DNA from: Clostridia bacterium
GTDB taxonomy: Bacteria > Bacillota > Clostridia > Lachnospirales > Lachnospiraceae
Assembly (NCBI GenBank): GCA_009929525.1
Contig: SAAH01000001.1
Span: 1-64,000 of the forward strand
Direction of reading: 5' to 3'
Length of the DNA: 64,000 bases
Made by a program: the position numbers and the translations under genes. Of the stretch, positions 51,550 to 60,023 are shown one piece after another; within the stretch, counting starts at the first letter, position 1; every line of letters begins with the position of its first letter. The notes under the pieces are model-generated. The model saw nothing but the letters and a program-made list of their open reading frames with translations. It did no database searches and was not told where the DNA came from.

Positions 51550-52679
51550 CCATTTATTGTGTCCAAAAATTCTTGAATGTATGGAAGCGCGGCGCCGATG
51601 GCTATATTGTGCTTTGGCATTTTGCTGATTTGAATAAAGTCATTAGCCTCTGGAAAAGGCGTCATATGACAGACTTCCTGATGTAAAAAATCGAGATCCT
51701 TATCCGTAAGGAAAGGTGCAATATAGCCTCCAAGGATAAAATCTGTATCATAGACAAGATGAAGGGTGTTTATGGATCTTGCCAGGTCAGTGAGAAAACG
51801 CTTCCAGCGAGATGTATAGGTGACTTCTTCTTGATGGAGATGCTCAAAGAAATCTTCCAGTGTTTCACTATCCGTAAGCAAACTCTCTAAAGAGCATAAG
51901 GTTTCCATACAACCCTTTTTACCACAATAACACATCTGACCGTCTGGTTCCATGGTAATGTGTTCAATAGTGGAACTGTGTCCATGCTTGCCGTCCAGAA
52001 TCTTACCATTGCAAATAATGGCTGCGCCCAAATGTTTACTAATGGAGAGATAAAAGGCGTCAGTTAACTCTGGCGATATCCACATCTCAGATATGGCAGC
52101 ACTTTCCGCATCATGTACAAAGAAACAGGGATAGGACAGATGCTTTGCAAAGGCATGGATGGATAAGCCGGTACAATCTAAGATCTTTCCGTAAAGAACA
52201 GTCTTTTTGTCCGGTGAGATGAGAGCCTGCATGGCAAAGCCTATGCCAAGAATCTGCTCATCTGTCACAGACAGAGTGTCTTTAAATTGGATTATTTTAT
52301 CACATACAGTCTGAATATAGGTTTCACTGTTTTCGTATGCAATCTCATAGACCGTTCGGCCAATCTTTTCTCCATTTAGATCAACTGCTATAATCTTTAT
52401 TTCTTTTTTTAATATTTCAACACCAAGACTTATGCGAAAGTCCGAAACGATAGAATAGGCAGCAGCCTTTCTTCCTACATATTCCGTATCAATCTGGCCG
52501 CATTTTTGTATGAGTCCTTCCTGTTCCAAGGTGGATATATTCGTAGCAACGGTAGGACGGCTTAAATGAAGGTCATAAGCGATATCCTGCTGAGAGACTT
52601 TTCTTTTTTGGTAAATATATTGATAAATCAATTTCCTATTGTTTTGCTTGATTTGATTTGGTGTAATACTGCTTTTCAT
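51528..52679 (-). CDS. ROK-family transcriptional regulator (second)
   Basis: A 383-residue NagC/XylR-type regulator. Winged helix at about 10-65 (QQDIAYDLHLSRPTVATNISTL), kinase-like fold with LGVEIL and IGFAMQA, and the zinc site CYCGKKGC. AAGGAG touches the ATG at 52691, so the second in-frame ATG at 52679 with a 12-bp spacing is preferred. It diverges from an SDR, FGGY kinase and symporter operon and probably represses it; identical inverted 12-mers lie beyond each promoter. Confidence 0.88.
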   Translation of the reverse strand: MKSSITPNQIKQNNRKLIYQYIYQKRKVSQQDIAYDLHLSRPTVATNISTLEQEGLIQKCGQIDTEYVGRKAAAYSIVSDFRISLGVEILKKEIKIIAVDLNGEKIGRTVYEIAYENSETYIQTVCDKIIQFKDTLSVTDEQILGIGFAMQALISPDKKTVLYGKILDCTGLSIHAFAKHLSYPCFFVHDAESAAISEMWISPELTDAFYLSISKHLGAAIICNGKILDGKHGHSSTIEHITMEPDGQMCYCGKKGCMETLCSLESLLTDSETLEDFFEHLHQEEVTYTSRWKRFLTDLARSINTLHLVYDTDFILGGYIAPFLTDKDLDFLHQEVCHMTPFPEANDFIQISKMPKHNIAIGAALPYIQEFLDTINGAVALSS

Positions 52680-52697
52680 ACTATAATTCATCTCCTT

Positions 52698-52709
52698 ATT
52701 TTGTAAAAT
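52698..52709. promoter_or_regulatory. Candidate ROK operator, ROK side
   Basis: ATTTTGTAAAAT, near-perfect palindrome. Its exact reverse complement is at 52855-52866. It lies between a possible minus-strand TATACT (-10, 52731-52726) and the ROK start, the place for autorepression. Confidence 0.6.
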
Positions 52710-52804
52710 GAATTTGCTAAATACAAGTATAACATAGGAGATAATAAATAAATACTATACATAATGCACAAAAACCAATAGAAATTAATAGTAAATAGTA
52801 CAGA

Positions 52805-52833
52805 TTGACAAAAACATGTAAAGAATTTATTAT
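52805..52833 (+). promoter_or_regulatory. Promoter of the SDR-kinase-symporter operon
   Basis: Perfect TTGACA (52805-52810), a 17-bp spacer and TATTAT (52828-52833). The start near 52840 is about 15 bp before the operator at 52855. Confidence 0.7.
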
Positions 52834-52854
52834 GTAATTATAATTTGATAAATG

Positions 52855-52866
52855 ATTTTACAAAAT
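52855..52866. promoter_or_regulatory. Candidate ROK operator, SDR side
   Basis: ATTTTACAAAAT, reverse complement of the site at 52698-52709; both are followed on the plus strand by GAA. Placed just downstream of the SDR operon start site. Confidence 0.6.
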
Positions 52867-52919
52867 GAAATAACAAAAGTAAAATCAACAAAATAATAAA
52901 GAAAAAGGAGAATAAAATT

Positions 52920-53696
52920 ATGGGTATCATCGAGAAAATGAGAATGGATGGAAAAAAGGGTTTTGTAACAGGAGCAGCAAGAGGAATTGGTAAATGTACC
53001 GCTACAGCATTTGCAGAGGCAGGTGCAGACGTGGCAATCGTTGATCTGGATATTGCAGAGGCAGAAAAGACTGCAAAAGAAATTGCAGAAAAGACAGGAA
53101 GAAAAGTGATCGCGATCCAGACAGACTGTACGAACAAAGAACAGGTTGATGATATGGTAATGCAGGTAGTAAAAGAACTTGGCGGACTTGACTTTTGTCA
53201 CAATAATGCAGGTATCTGTATCAATGCTCCAGCGGAAGAGATGACATACGAACAGTGGTCAAAGGTGATCAACATTAACCTGAATGGTATTTTCCTTACC
53301 GATATTGCAGCAGGAAAATATATGCTTGCAAATGGTGGGGGCTCTATTATCAACACAGCCTCCATGTCAGCACATATTGTGAATGTTCCTCAGCCACAAT
53401 GTGCATACAATGCATCTAAGGCAGGCGTTATTCAGCTGACCAAGTCTCTGGCGATCGAATGGGCAAAGAGAGGCGTTCGTGTGAACAGTATCAGCCCAGG
53501 ATACATTGGAACAGAATTGACACTGAACTCACCAACATTGATCCCGCTTATTGAAAAATGGAATGAGATGGCACCTCTTGGCAGAATGGGAAAACCAGAA
53601 GAATTAGAATCCATCTGTGTATATCTGGCAGGCGATACCAGCACATTTACAACAGGATCTGATTTCACCATTGATGGTGCATTTACCTGCTTCTAA
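52920..53696 (+). CDS. Short-chain dehydrogenase/reductase (sugar alcohol type)
   Basis: A 258-residue classical SDR: cofactor loop TGAARGIGKCTA, NNAGIC, catalytic Ser in NTASMSAHIV, and YNASK (Tyr163, Lys167), with PGYIGTEL after it. An Asp after strand 2 (IVDLD) favours NAD. A pentulose/hexulose kinase and a symporter follow, so oxidation of a polyol to a ketose, for example arabitol or xylitol to xylulose, is the best inference. AAAAAGGAG precedes the ATG. Confidence 0.9.
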   Translation: MGIIEKMRMDGKKGFVTGAARGIGKCTATAFAEAGADVAIVDLDIAEAEKTAKEIAEKTGRKVIAIQTDCTNKEQVDDMVMQVVKELGGLDFCHNNAGICINAPAEEMTYEQWSKVININLNGIFLTDIAAGKYMLANGGGSIINTASMSAHIVNVPQPQCAYNASKAGVIQLTKSLAIEWAKRGVRVNSISPGYIGTELTLNSPTLIPLIEKWNEMAPLGRMGKPEELESICVYLAGDTSTFTTGSDFTIDGAFTCF

Positions 53697-53734
53697 GAAA
53701 AAAGAAACACAAGTCAGAAAGGGAAGATAAGCAG

Positions 53735-55330
53735 ATGGATAAGAAACAGAACATTATAGATGGGAAGACTGCACTTGGAATAGAATTAGGCTCCACCAGA
53801 ATCAAAGGGGTTCTGGTGGATTATGCGGGAAATGTTCTCGCAGTTGGCATCTATGATTGGGAGAATTCCTTTATAGATAATATCTGGACCTACAGTCTGG
53901 AAGAGATTCATAAGGGCGTGCGTGGATGTTACAGTTCCCTGCGTAAGGCAGTGGAGAAGGAATACGGAGTAACATTAAAACAGATTGGATCTATTGGCGT
54001 TAGTGCGATGATGCATGGATATATGGCACTGGATAAAGATGGCAAACAGATAGCCCCATTCCAAACCTGGAGAAATACAAACACCCAGGAGGCGGCAGAT
54101 GCATTAACAGAACTATTCCAGTTCAATATTCCACTGCGCTGGACGGTGGCACATCTTTATCAGAGAATGCTGGATGGTGAGCAACATGTAAAAGATCTTG
54201 ATTACGTGTCTACCCTAAGTGGGTATATCCATCTGATATTAACAGGCGAACGAGTGATCGGTATAGGGGATGCAGCGGGAATGTTCCCTATTGATTCCCA
54301 CATACATAGTTATGACCAAGACATGCTTCAAAAGTTCAATACATTGATTACCCCTTACCAGGAGCCGTGGAAACTGGAAGACATATTCCCGCGGGTGCTT
54401 GTTGCGGGAGAAGAAGCGGGCAGCTTGACAGAAGAAGGGGCAGCGTTTCTGGATGAGAGTGGTAATTTGCAGGCCGGTATCAGACTTTGTCCACCGGAAG
54501 GCGATGCTGGGACAGGAATGGTTGCGACTAATTCTGTGGCTCCTGGGACAGGAAATGTTTCAGCAGGCACCAGCACATTTGCCATGATCGTTTTGGACAA
54601 ACAACTAAGCAAACTTTACAGAGAAATCGATATGGTTACAACCCCAAGCGGATTTCCTTGTGCTATGTCACATGCGAATAATGGAACATCAGATCTAAAC
54701 GCATGGGTAAATCTATTTGGAGAATTTGCAAAGCTCATGGGAATGGAAGTAAACCAGGGAGAACTTTTCTGGAAACTTTATGCAAAAGCCCTGGAAGGCG
54801 ATGCAGACTGTGGAGGATTGCTGGCTTATGGTTATTATTCTGGAGAAAACATTACCATGATAAATGAAGGCAGACTGGCCTTTCTTCGTACTCCGGATAG
54901 TAAGTTTAACCTGGCGAATTTTATGAGATCACATCTGTTTACTTCTTTGGGGGCTGTTAAAATGGGCCTGGATATTCTGATGAAGGACGAAAAAGTACAG
55001 GTAAAACGTATCACTGGACACGGAGGATTTTTCAAAACCAAGGTGGTGGGACAGCGTTTTCTGGCAGCAGCAGTGAATGCACCTGTAACGGTTATGAGTA
55101 CAGCCAGCGAAGGCGGTGCATGGGGAATTGCATTGCTGGCGGCCTATCTTGTGGATAAGAAGCCAGATGAAAAACTGGAAGATTATTTGGAAAATCGTAT
55201 ATTTAAAAAAGTACTGGGAGATACCGTACAACCAGATGAAAAGGATGTAACTGGATTTGAGACATTCATGAAACGTTATAAGGCAGGACTATCTATTGAA
55301 AAGTGCGCAATTCAGGTTATGGATTGGTGA
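53735..55330 (+). CDS. FGGY-family carbohydrate kinase
   Basis: A 531-residue FGGY kinase: N-terminal phosphate loop GIELGSTRIKGVLVDYAG, the sugar-binding region IGVSAMMHGYMALD, the AGTSTFAMIV phosphate-2 segment and a late GHGGFFKTKVVGQRFLAAA adenosine-site region. It is related to xylulokinases and ribulokinases, but the branch is not clear. It would phosphorylate the ketose made by the SDR. It overlaps nothing; the symporter follows 16 bp later. Confidence 0.88.
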   Translation: MDKKQNIIDGKTALGIELGSTRIKGVLVDYAGNVLAVGIYDWENSFIDNIWTYSLEEIHKGVRGCYSSLRKAVEKEYGVTLKQIGSIGVSAMMHGYMALDKDGKQIAPFQTWRNTNTQEAADALTELFQFNIPLRWTVAHLYQRMLDGEQHVKDLDYVSTLSGYIHLILTGERVIGIGDAAGMFPIDSHIHSYDQDMLQKFNTLITPYQEPWKLEDIFPRVLVAGEEAGSLTEEGAAFLDESGNLQAGIRLCPPEGDAGTGMVATNSVAPGTGNVSAGTSTFAMIVLDKQLSKLYREIDMVTTPSGFPCAMSHANNGTSDLNAWVNLFGEFAKLMGMEVNQGELFWKLYAKALEGDADCGGLLAYGYYSGENITMINEGRLAFLRTPDSKFNLANFMRSHLFTSLGAVKMGLDILMKDEKVQVKRITGHGGFFKTKVVGQRFLAAAVNAPVTVMSTASEGGAWGIALLAAYLVDKKPDEKLEDYLENRIFKKVLGDTVQPDEKDVTGFETFMKRYKAGLSIEKCAIQVMDW

Positions 55331-55346
55331 CAAAAGGAGAAGATAT

Positions 55347-56678
55347 ATGGGTAAATGGAAAAAACGTATTGGATATGGAATGGGGGATCTAGGGTGCAAT
55401 CTGGTGTTTAGCACAATGGCATCGTACCTAATGGTATTTTATACCGATGTATTTGGTATTACAGCGGCAGCAGCAGGAACCATGATGCTGGTTACAAAGT
55501 TTATTGATGCTATGACAGATACGGGTATGGGTCTGATCGTAGACAGAACCCATACCAAATGGGGACAGGGCAGACCATATTTTCTCTTTGGAGCAATACC
55601 ATTTGCTGTATTCACCGTCATGACATTTATTATTCCGAACTTTGGCGGGACAGGGAAACTGGTATGGGCGTACGTGACATATTGTCTTTTATGTACGGCT
55701 TATACCGTCGTAAATATTCCGCTAAACACTATTGTTCCGAGACTGACATCCGATATACATGAAAGAGATGTACTTGTATCAACCAGAATGGTCTGCGCTA
55801 TGATTGGTACAGCCATTGTCATGACGATTACCACACCATTGGTCAAATTCTTTGGAGGTGGCAATGAGGCAAAAGGTTACCTCATCACCATGAGTATATA
55901 CGGAATTGTGGCTATGTTTATTTTTTTTGGCACTTTTGCAAGTACGAAGGAGGTTGTACCCTGCACAGTTACAAAAAAACATACATCGCTCAAAGATGAT
56001 TTGAAAGGACTGACCGGTCAGGCATGGCTTTTGTTCCTGCTCAATTTGTTTTATTTTTCTCTGTATGTGGTGCGGAATACAACCGTTATTTACTATTTCA
56101 AGTATAATCTTGGCAGATCAGATATGCTTTCGCTAGTAGGCTTACTTGGCATCTTGTCAGGACTGCCCATGTTACTATTGCTGCCGGCATTGGAGAAAAA
56201 ATTCAGTAAAAAGAATCTTATGTTTTTCAGCATCTTTTTGTATGTACTAGGAGATATGGTAATATATCTTGGGAGAAGCTCGGTAGGATGCCTTCTGGCA
56301 GGATTGGTGATTACCGGATTGGGTATCTATGGTATATTCGGCATTACTTTTGCCATGCAGCCAGATGTGATAGACTACTCTGAGTACAAGAAGAATGCTG
56401 GTGTTTCAGGTCTTATTGCAGCCTTTCAGGGATTCTTTGTAAAAGGCGGTATGGGAGTGACCAGTTTTGTTATTGGTGCATTCCTGAAATCAGGCGGTTA
56501 TGTAGCAAATGAAGCTCAGACACCACTGGCACTTAAACATATTGAAATCTGCTTTATCTGGATACCAATTGTCTTGTGCGTGCTTTTGGCGGTTGTTAAT
56601 GCGTTCTATAAACTGGATCTCGTTCGTGGTGAGATGACGGAGGAACTGGAAAAAAGAAGAGGACAATTAGATATCTGA
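55347..56678 (+). CDS. GPH-family sugar/polyol cation symporter (second)
   Basis: A 443-residue MelB-like MFS transporter with the same landmarks as the one at 32141: RIGYGMGDLGCNLVFSTMASYLMVFY, TDVFGI, DRTHTKWGQGRPYFLFG and a late FAMQPDVIDYSEYKKNAG. AAAAGGAGAAG precedes the ATG, which I prefer over the frame start inside the kinase gene. It would import the substrate of the SDR. Confidence 0.9.
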   Translation: MGKWKKRIGYGMGDLGCNLVFSTMASYLMVFYTDVFGITAAAAGTMMLVTKFIDAMTDTGMGLIVDRTHTKWGQGRPYFLFGAIPFAVFTVMTFIIPNFGGTGKLVWAYVTYCLLCTAYTVVNIPLNTIVPRLTSDIHERDVLVSTRMVCAMIGTAIVMTITTPLVKFFGGGNEAKGYLITMSIYGIVAMFIFFGTFASTKEVVPCTVTKKHTSLKDDLKGLTGQAWLLFLLNLFYFSLYVVRNTTVIYYFKYNLGRSDMLSLVGLLGILSGLPMLLLLPALEKKFSKKNLMFFSIFLYVLGDMVIYLGRSSVGCLLAGLVITGLGIYGIFGITFAMQPDVIDYSEYKKNAGVSGLIAAFQGFFVKGGMGVTSFVIGAFLKSGGYVANEAQTPLALKHIEICFIWIPIVLCVLLAVVNAFYKLDLVRGEMTEELEKRRGQLDI

Positions 56679-56798
56679 ATGATATGAAAATATTACACCT
56701 TTTTGGAATTTTTGTATCTGTTTTTCACATAGACCCGATGCTAGAATGAATACATCAAATAAATGAAAGAAACAAAAATATCCAGGGAGGGAAACACA

Positions 56799-58142
56799 AT
56801 GAAAAGAAAAGTAATATCCGTTATCCTTGCTGCTACTATGGTAATGTCCATGCTGGCAGGATGTGGAAGCAAAGAGGCAGCGACAGATGCAACAGATGCA
56901 ACAGAGGCAACAGATAGTACCGATGAGGCTGCAAGTGACGGCGGTGATGTGACCTTAAAAGTATTCTCCAATCTTCCAGATAGAAAGAATGGACAGGGTC
57001 TGGTAGAGCAGATGATCATCGATGAGTACATGAAGGAAAATCCAAATGTAAAGATCGAAGTAGAAGCATTAGATGAGGAAGCTTACAAGACCAAATTCAA
57101 AGCATACTCTATGGAGGGTATGCCAGATGTAGTAAGTATCTGGGGACAACCATCCTTCTTAGACGAAGTAGTAGATGCAGGAGTTCTTGCAGAGCTGAAT
57201 CAGGATGATTACAAAGATTATAAATTCATCGAAGGTTCTCTGAATGGATTTACCTATGATGGCAAACTTTATGGATTGCCAAGAAACACAGACGTTGCAT
57301 GCATTTACTATAATCAGAAAATGTTTGATGACAACGGTTGGAGCATCCCGACTACATACGACGAACTCATCGCATTGGCGGGCAAGATCAAAGATGCCGG
57401 CATCACACCTATGGCAATGGATGGTGGAGATGGATGGCCAATGGCAGTATATCTGTCAGACGTTCTTTATAAACTGACTGGAGCAGATTACTCTGACATC
57501 GTAAGCAAAGCTATTTCAACAGGCGATTTCTCAGATGCAAATCTGAACAAAGCAACTGAACTGCTCAAAGAAGCAGCAGATGCAGGTTTGTTCCAGAATG
57601 GATATGATTCACAGGATTATGGTACAGCTATGAACCTCTTTACCAATGGACAGGCAGCTATGTTCTACATGGGCAGTTGGGAATCATCTATGGCATTAAA
57701 TGAGGATATTCCAGAAGAAATCAGAACAAACATCCGTGTATTTACCATGCCTACTGTAGATGGTGGTAAAGCAGCTGCGACAGATATAGCAGCTTGGAAT
57801 GGCGGTGGATATGCAGTATCTGCTAAATCAGAAGTAAAAGATGAAGCAATCAAATTCCTGAACTATATGTATCAGCCAGATAAACTGTCCAAATATGGAT
57901 GGGAGAATGGCGTAGGAATGTCTGCGCAGGATCAGTCAGAATATATGACCGGCGATGAGACAGAACTTCAGATGCAGATCGTTGACGCAGTAAAGAATGC
58001 AACAAGCGTATCTGGTACTCCGATCAATGACTGTGGTCCATCTGCTTTCAAGACAAGCATTGAAAGTGAGATCCAGAGTGTATCAAATGGCAATACAAGT
58101 ATAGAAGACTTCCTTTCTCGAATCGGTACCGCGTGCAAATAG
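56799..58142 (+). CDS. Carbohydrate ABC transporter binding lipoprotein (family 1)
   Basis: A 447-residue lipoprotein (lipobox MLAGC, Cys22) with an acidic linker built of repeated ATDATDATEATD units, then an MBP-like fold (VTLKVFSNLPDRKNGQGLVEQMI, MPDVVSIWGQPSFLDEVVDAG, GLPRNTDVACIYYNQKMFD). It delivers an oligosaccharide or sugar to the permease pair downstream. GGGAGGG precedes the ATG. It is probably induced by the YesMN-type pair encoded after the permeases. Confidence 0.92.
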   Translation: MKRKVISVILAATMVMSMLAGCGSKEAATDATDATEATDSTDEAASDGGDVTLKVFSNLPDRKNGQGLVEQMIIDEYMKENPNVKIEVEALDEEAYKTKFKAYSMEGMPDVVSIWGQPSFLDEVVDAGVLAELNQDDYKDYKFIEGSLNGFTYDGKLYGLPRNTDVACIYYNQKMFDDNGWSIPTTYDELIALAGKIKDAGITPMAMDGGDGWPMAVYLSDVLYKLTGADYSDIVSKAISTGDFSDANLNKATELLKEAADAGLFQNGYDSQDYGTAMNLFTNGQAAMFYMGSWESSMALNEDIPEEIRTNIRVFTMPTVDGGKAAATDIAAWNGGGYAVSAKSEVKDEAIKFLNYMYQPDKLSKYGWENGVGMSAQDQSEYMTGDETELQMQIVDAVKNATSVSGTPINDCGPSAFKTSIESEIQSVSNGNTSIEDFLSRIGTACK

Positions 58143-58166
58143 GAAAATAATACCATAGAAGTCTAC

Positions 58167-58199
58167 AATGACCGTCAGAGTGAACTTCTGACGGTCATT
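58167..58199 (+). other. Intercistronic hairpin between binding protein and permease
   Basis: Perfect 13-bp arms AATGACCGTCAGA (58167-58179) and TCTGACGGTCATT (58187-58199), followed by a weak CTTTAT run. It probably gives partial termination and mRNA protection, so that more binding protein is made than permease. Confidence 0.75.
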
Positions 58200-58242
58200 C
58201 TTTATAAAAAACGACCTATTTGTATAAGAAAGGAGCACCTAT

Positions 58243-59154
58243 ATGAAAAAACTATATAGCAATAAATTAGTTATATTAAGCCTAGTGCTGCCCGGTTTGC
58301 TTCTGTTTGTTTTTGCTATCCTGGCACCTATCTGTCTTAGTGTATACTATGGATTTACGGACTATTCCGGCATGGGAAGTTTCAACATGATCGGTTTGAA
58401 AAACTACACAGATATGTTGCATGATGCGGCTTTCTGGACATCTCTGTGGAATTCATTGCTTCTGGCTATTGGATTTGTATGTATACAGCATCCTCTGGCT
58501 TTGATCACAGCAGCAGTTTTAGATAAACTAGCCGGAAAAGGAGAGTCGTTCTTCCGCTGCGTATACTTTATCCCAAATGTAATATCAGTAGCAGTCATTG
58601 CATATTTATGGAAATTTATTTACAACCCAGATTTTGGTTTGCTAAATAATATTATCAAAGCCTTTGGAGGAAAAGGAGACACCAACTGGTTTGATGAGAA
58701 AACAGCCATCTGGGCAGTGCTGATCGTATTGATCTGGCATGGATTTGGCTGGGGCATGTTGATCTATTACACCGGTATCAAAAACATTGATCCGGTTCTG
58801 TACGAAGCGGCTGCCATAGACGGTGCTGATCAGCGAACCACCTTCCTTCGTATTACCCTGCCACTGATGAAACCGGTTATCCAGGTTAATGTAACTATGG
58901 CGGTTATCTTTGCATTGAAGCAGATGGAGACAGTGTATCTGTTAACCAATGGCGGACCCGGAAACAGTACACAGTTTGCGGCAAACTACCTATACCAACA
59001 GGCGTTCAAAGCGTTTAAGTATGGATATGGTAATGCCATAGGCGTTGTATTTATTATTATTTGTCTGCTGACCACTGTAGTGCTGAATAAGATCTTTGAA
59101 GACCGTGATGAAAAGAAGATCAGAAAATCAATGAAAGCAAGGGGGGAAGCGTAA
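58243..59154 (+). CDS. Carbohydrate ABC permease (MalF-like)
   Basis: A 303-residue membrane protein with six hydrophobic segments. It starts with LSLVLPGLLLFVFAILAPI and holds the EAA loop YEAAAIDGADQRTTFLRITLPLMKP that docks the ATPase. NGGPGNSTQFAANYLYQQAF is the usual C-terminal family segment. No dedicated ATPase gene is in the cluster; such systems often share an MsmX-like ATPase encoded elsewhere. Confidence 0.93.
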   Translation: MKKLYSNKLVILSLVLPGLLLFVFAILAPICLSVYYGFTDYSGMGSFNMIGLKNYTDMLHDAAFWTSLWNSLLLAIGFVCIQHPLALITAAVLDKLAGKGESFFRCVYFIPNVISVAVIAYLWKFIYNPDFGLLNNIIKAFGGKGDTNWFDEKTAIWAVLIVLIWHGFGWGMLIYYTGIKNIDPVLYEAAAIDGADQRTTFLRITLPLMKPVIQVNVTMAVIFALKQMETVYLLTNGGPGNSTQFAANYLYQQAFKAFKYGYGNAIGVVFIIICLLTTVVLNKIFEDRDEKKIRKSMKARGEA

Positions 59155-60000
59155 ATGGAACGAGCAGGAAAAAAAGAACATAAATTTTCAAGACCTGTCT
59201 TATGGATCGTATTGATCATCGTTGCGGTTATACAGATTTTTCCTTTGATATGGCTGGTAGATTTCTCCCTTGCCAGCAGTAATGAGATGTTCACCAATGG
59301 ACTTCTGGTAATACCCCAAAAGATACAGTGGGGAAATTATGTAAAAGCTTTTGTAGATGGACACTTCCTCTTATACTTGAAAAATAGTATACTGATTAAT
59401 GGGTTGGCAGTAATACTGGTTATCGTGGTATCCATTATGGCGGCATTTGCCTGCAGAAGGATGCATTGGAGACTGAGCGGAGTCGTAAAGATGCTTTTAC
59501 TCATGGGGCTTATGATCCCGATTCATGCGACCTTACTGCCAAACTATAAAATATACAATACACTGAGCCTTACTGACACCATATGGGCACTGTTGATTCC
59601 GTATGTTGCATTTTCTCTTCCACAGGGATTGTTCCTTACGACGAGTTTTATGGATTCCATTCCCGTAGAATTAGAAGAGGCAGCAGTTATGGACGGATGT
59701 GGTATCTATCGTATCATCTTCCAAATCATTACACCTATGTTAAAGTCGTCTATTGCTACGGTGGCAATTATGACTTTCCTGAATAACTGGAATGAATTCA
59801 TGATGGCAAGCACGTACCTTAGTTCACCAAAATGGAAGACACTTCCATTCTCGGTGTTAGAGTTTACAGGACAATATTCCTCTAACTATGCGGTTCAATT
59901 TGCGGTCATGGCTCTTACTGCTGCACCTGCCGTTATTGTATATATTATCTTAAACAAGCACATTACCAAAGGTGTTGCAATGGGTGCTGTAAAAGGTTAG
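59155..60000 (+). CDS. Carbohydrate ABC permease (MalG-like)
   Basis: A 281-residue membrane protein with six hydrophobic segments and the EAA loop ELEEAAVMDGCGIYRIIFQIITPMLK. Typical MalG features are the short first loop with NGLLVIPQKIQWGNYVKAF and NNWNEFMMASTYLS near the end. The ATG directly follows the stop of the partner permease. Together they form the membrane channel. Confidence 0.93.
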   Translation: MERAGKKEHKFSRPVLWIVLIIVAVIQIFPLIWLVDFSLASSNEMFTNGLLVIPQKIQWGNYVKAFVDGHFLLYLKNSILINGLAVILVIVVSIMAAFACRRMHWRLSGVVKMLLLMGLMIPIHATLLPNYKIYNTLSLTDTIWALLIPYVAFSLPQGLFLTTSFMDSIPVELEEAAVMDGCGIYRIIFQIITPMLKSSIATVAIMTFLNNWNEFMMASTYLSSPKWKTLPFSVLEFTGQYSSNYAVQFAVMALTAAPAVIVYIILNKHITKGVAMGAVKG

Positions 60001-60023
60001 AACGTATAAAGGAGAACAGGTAT

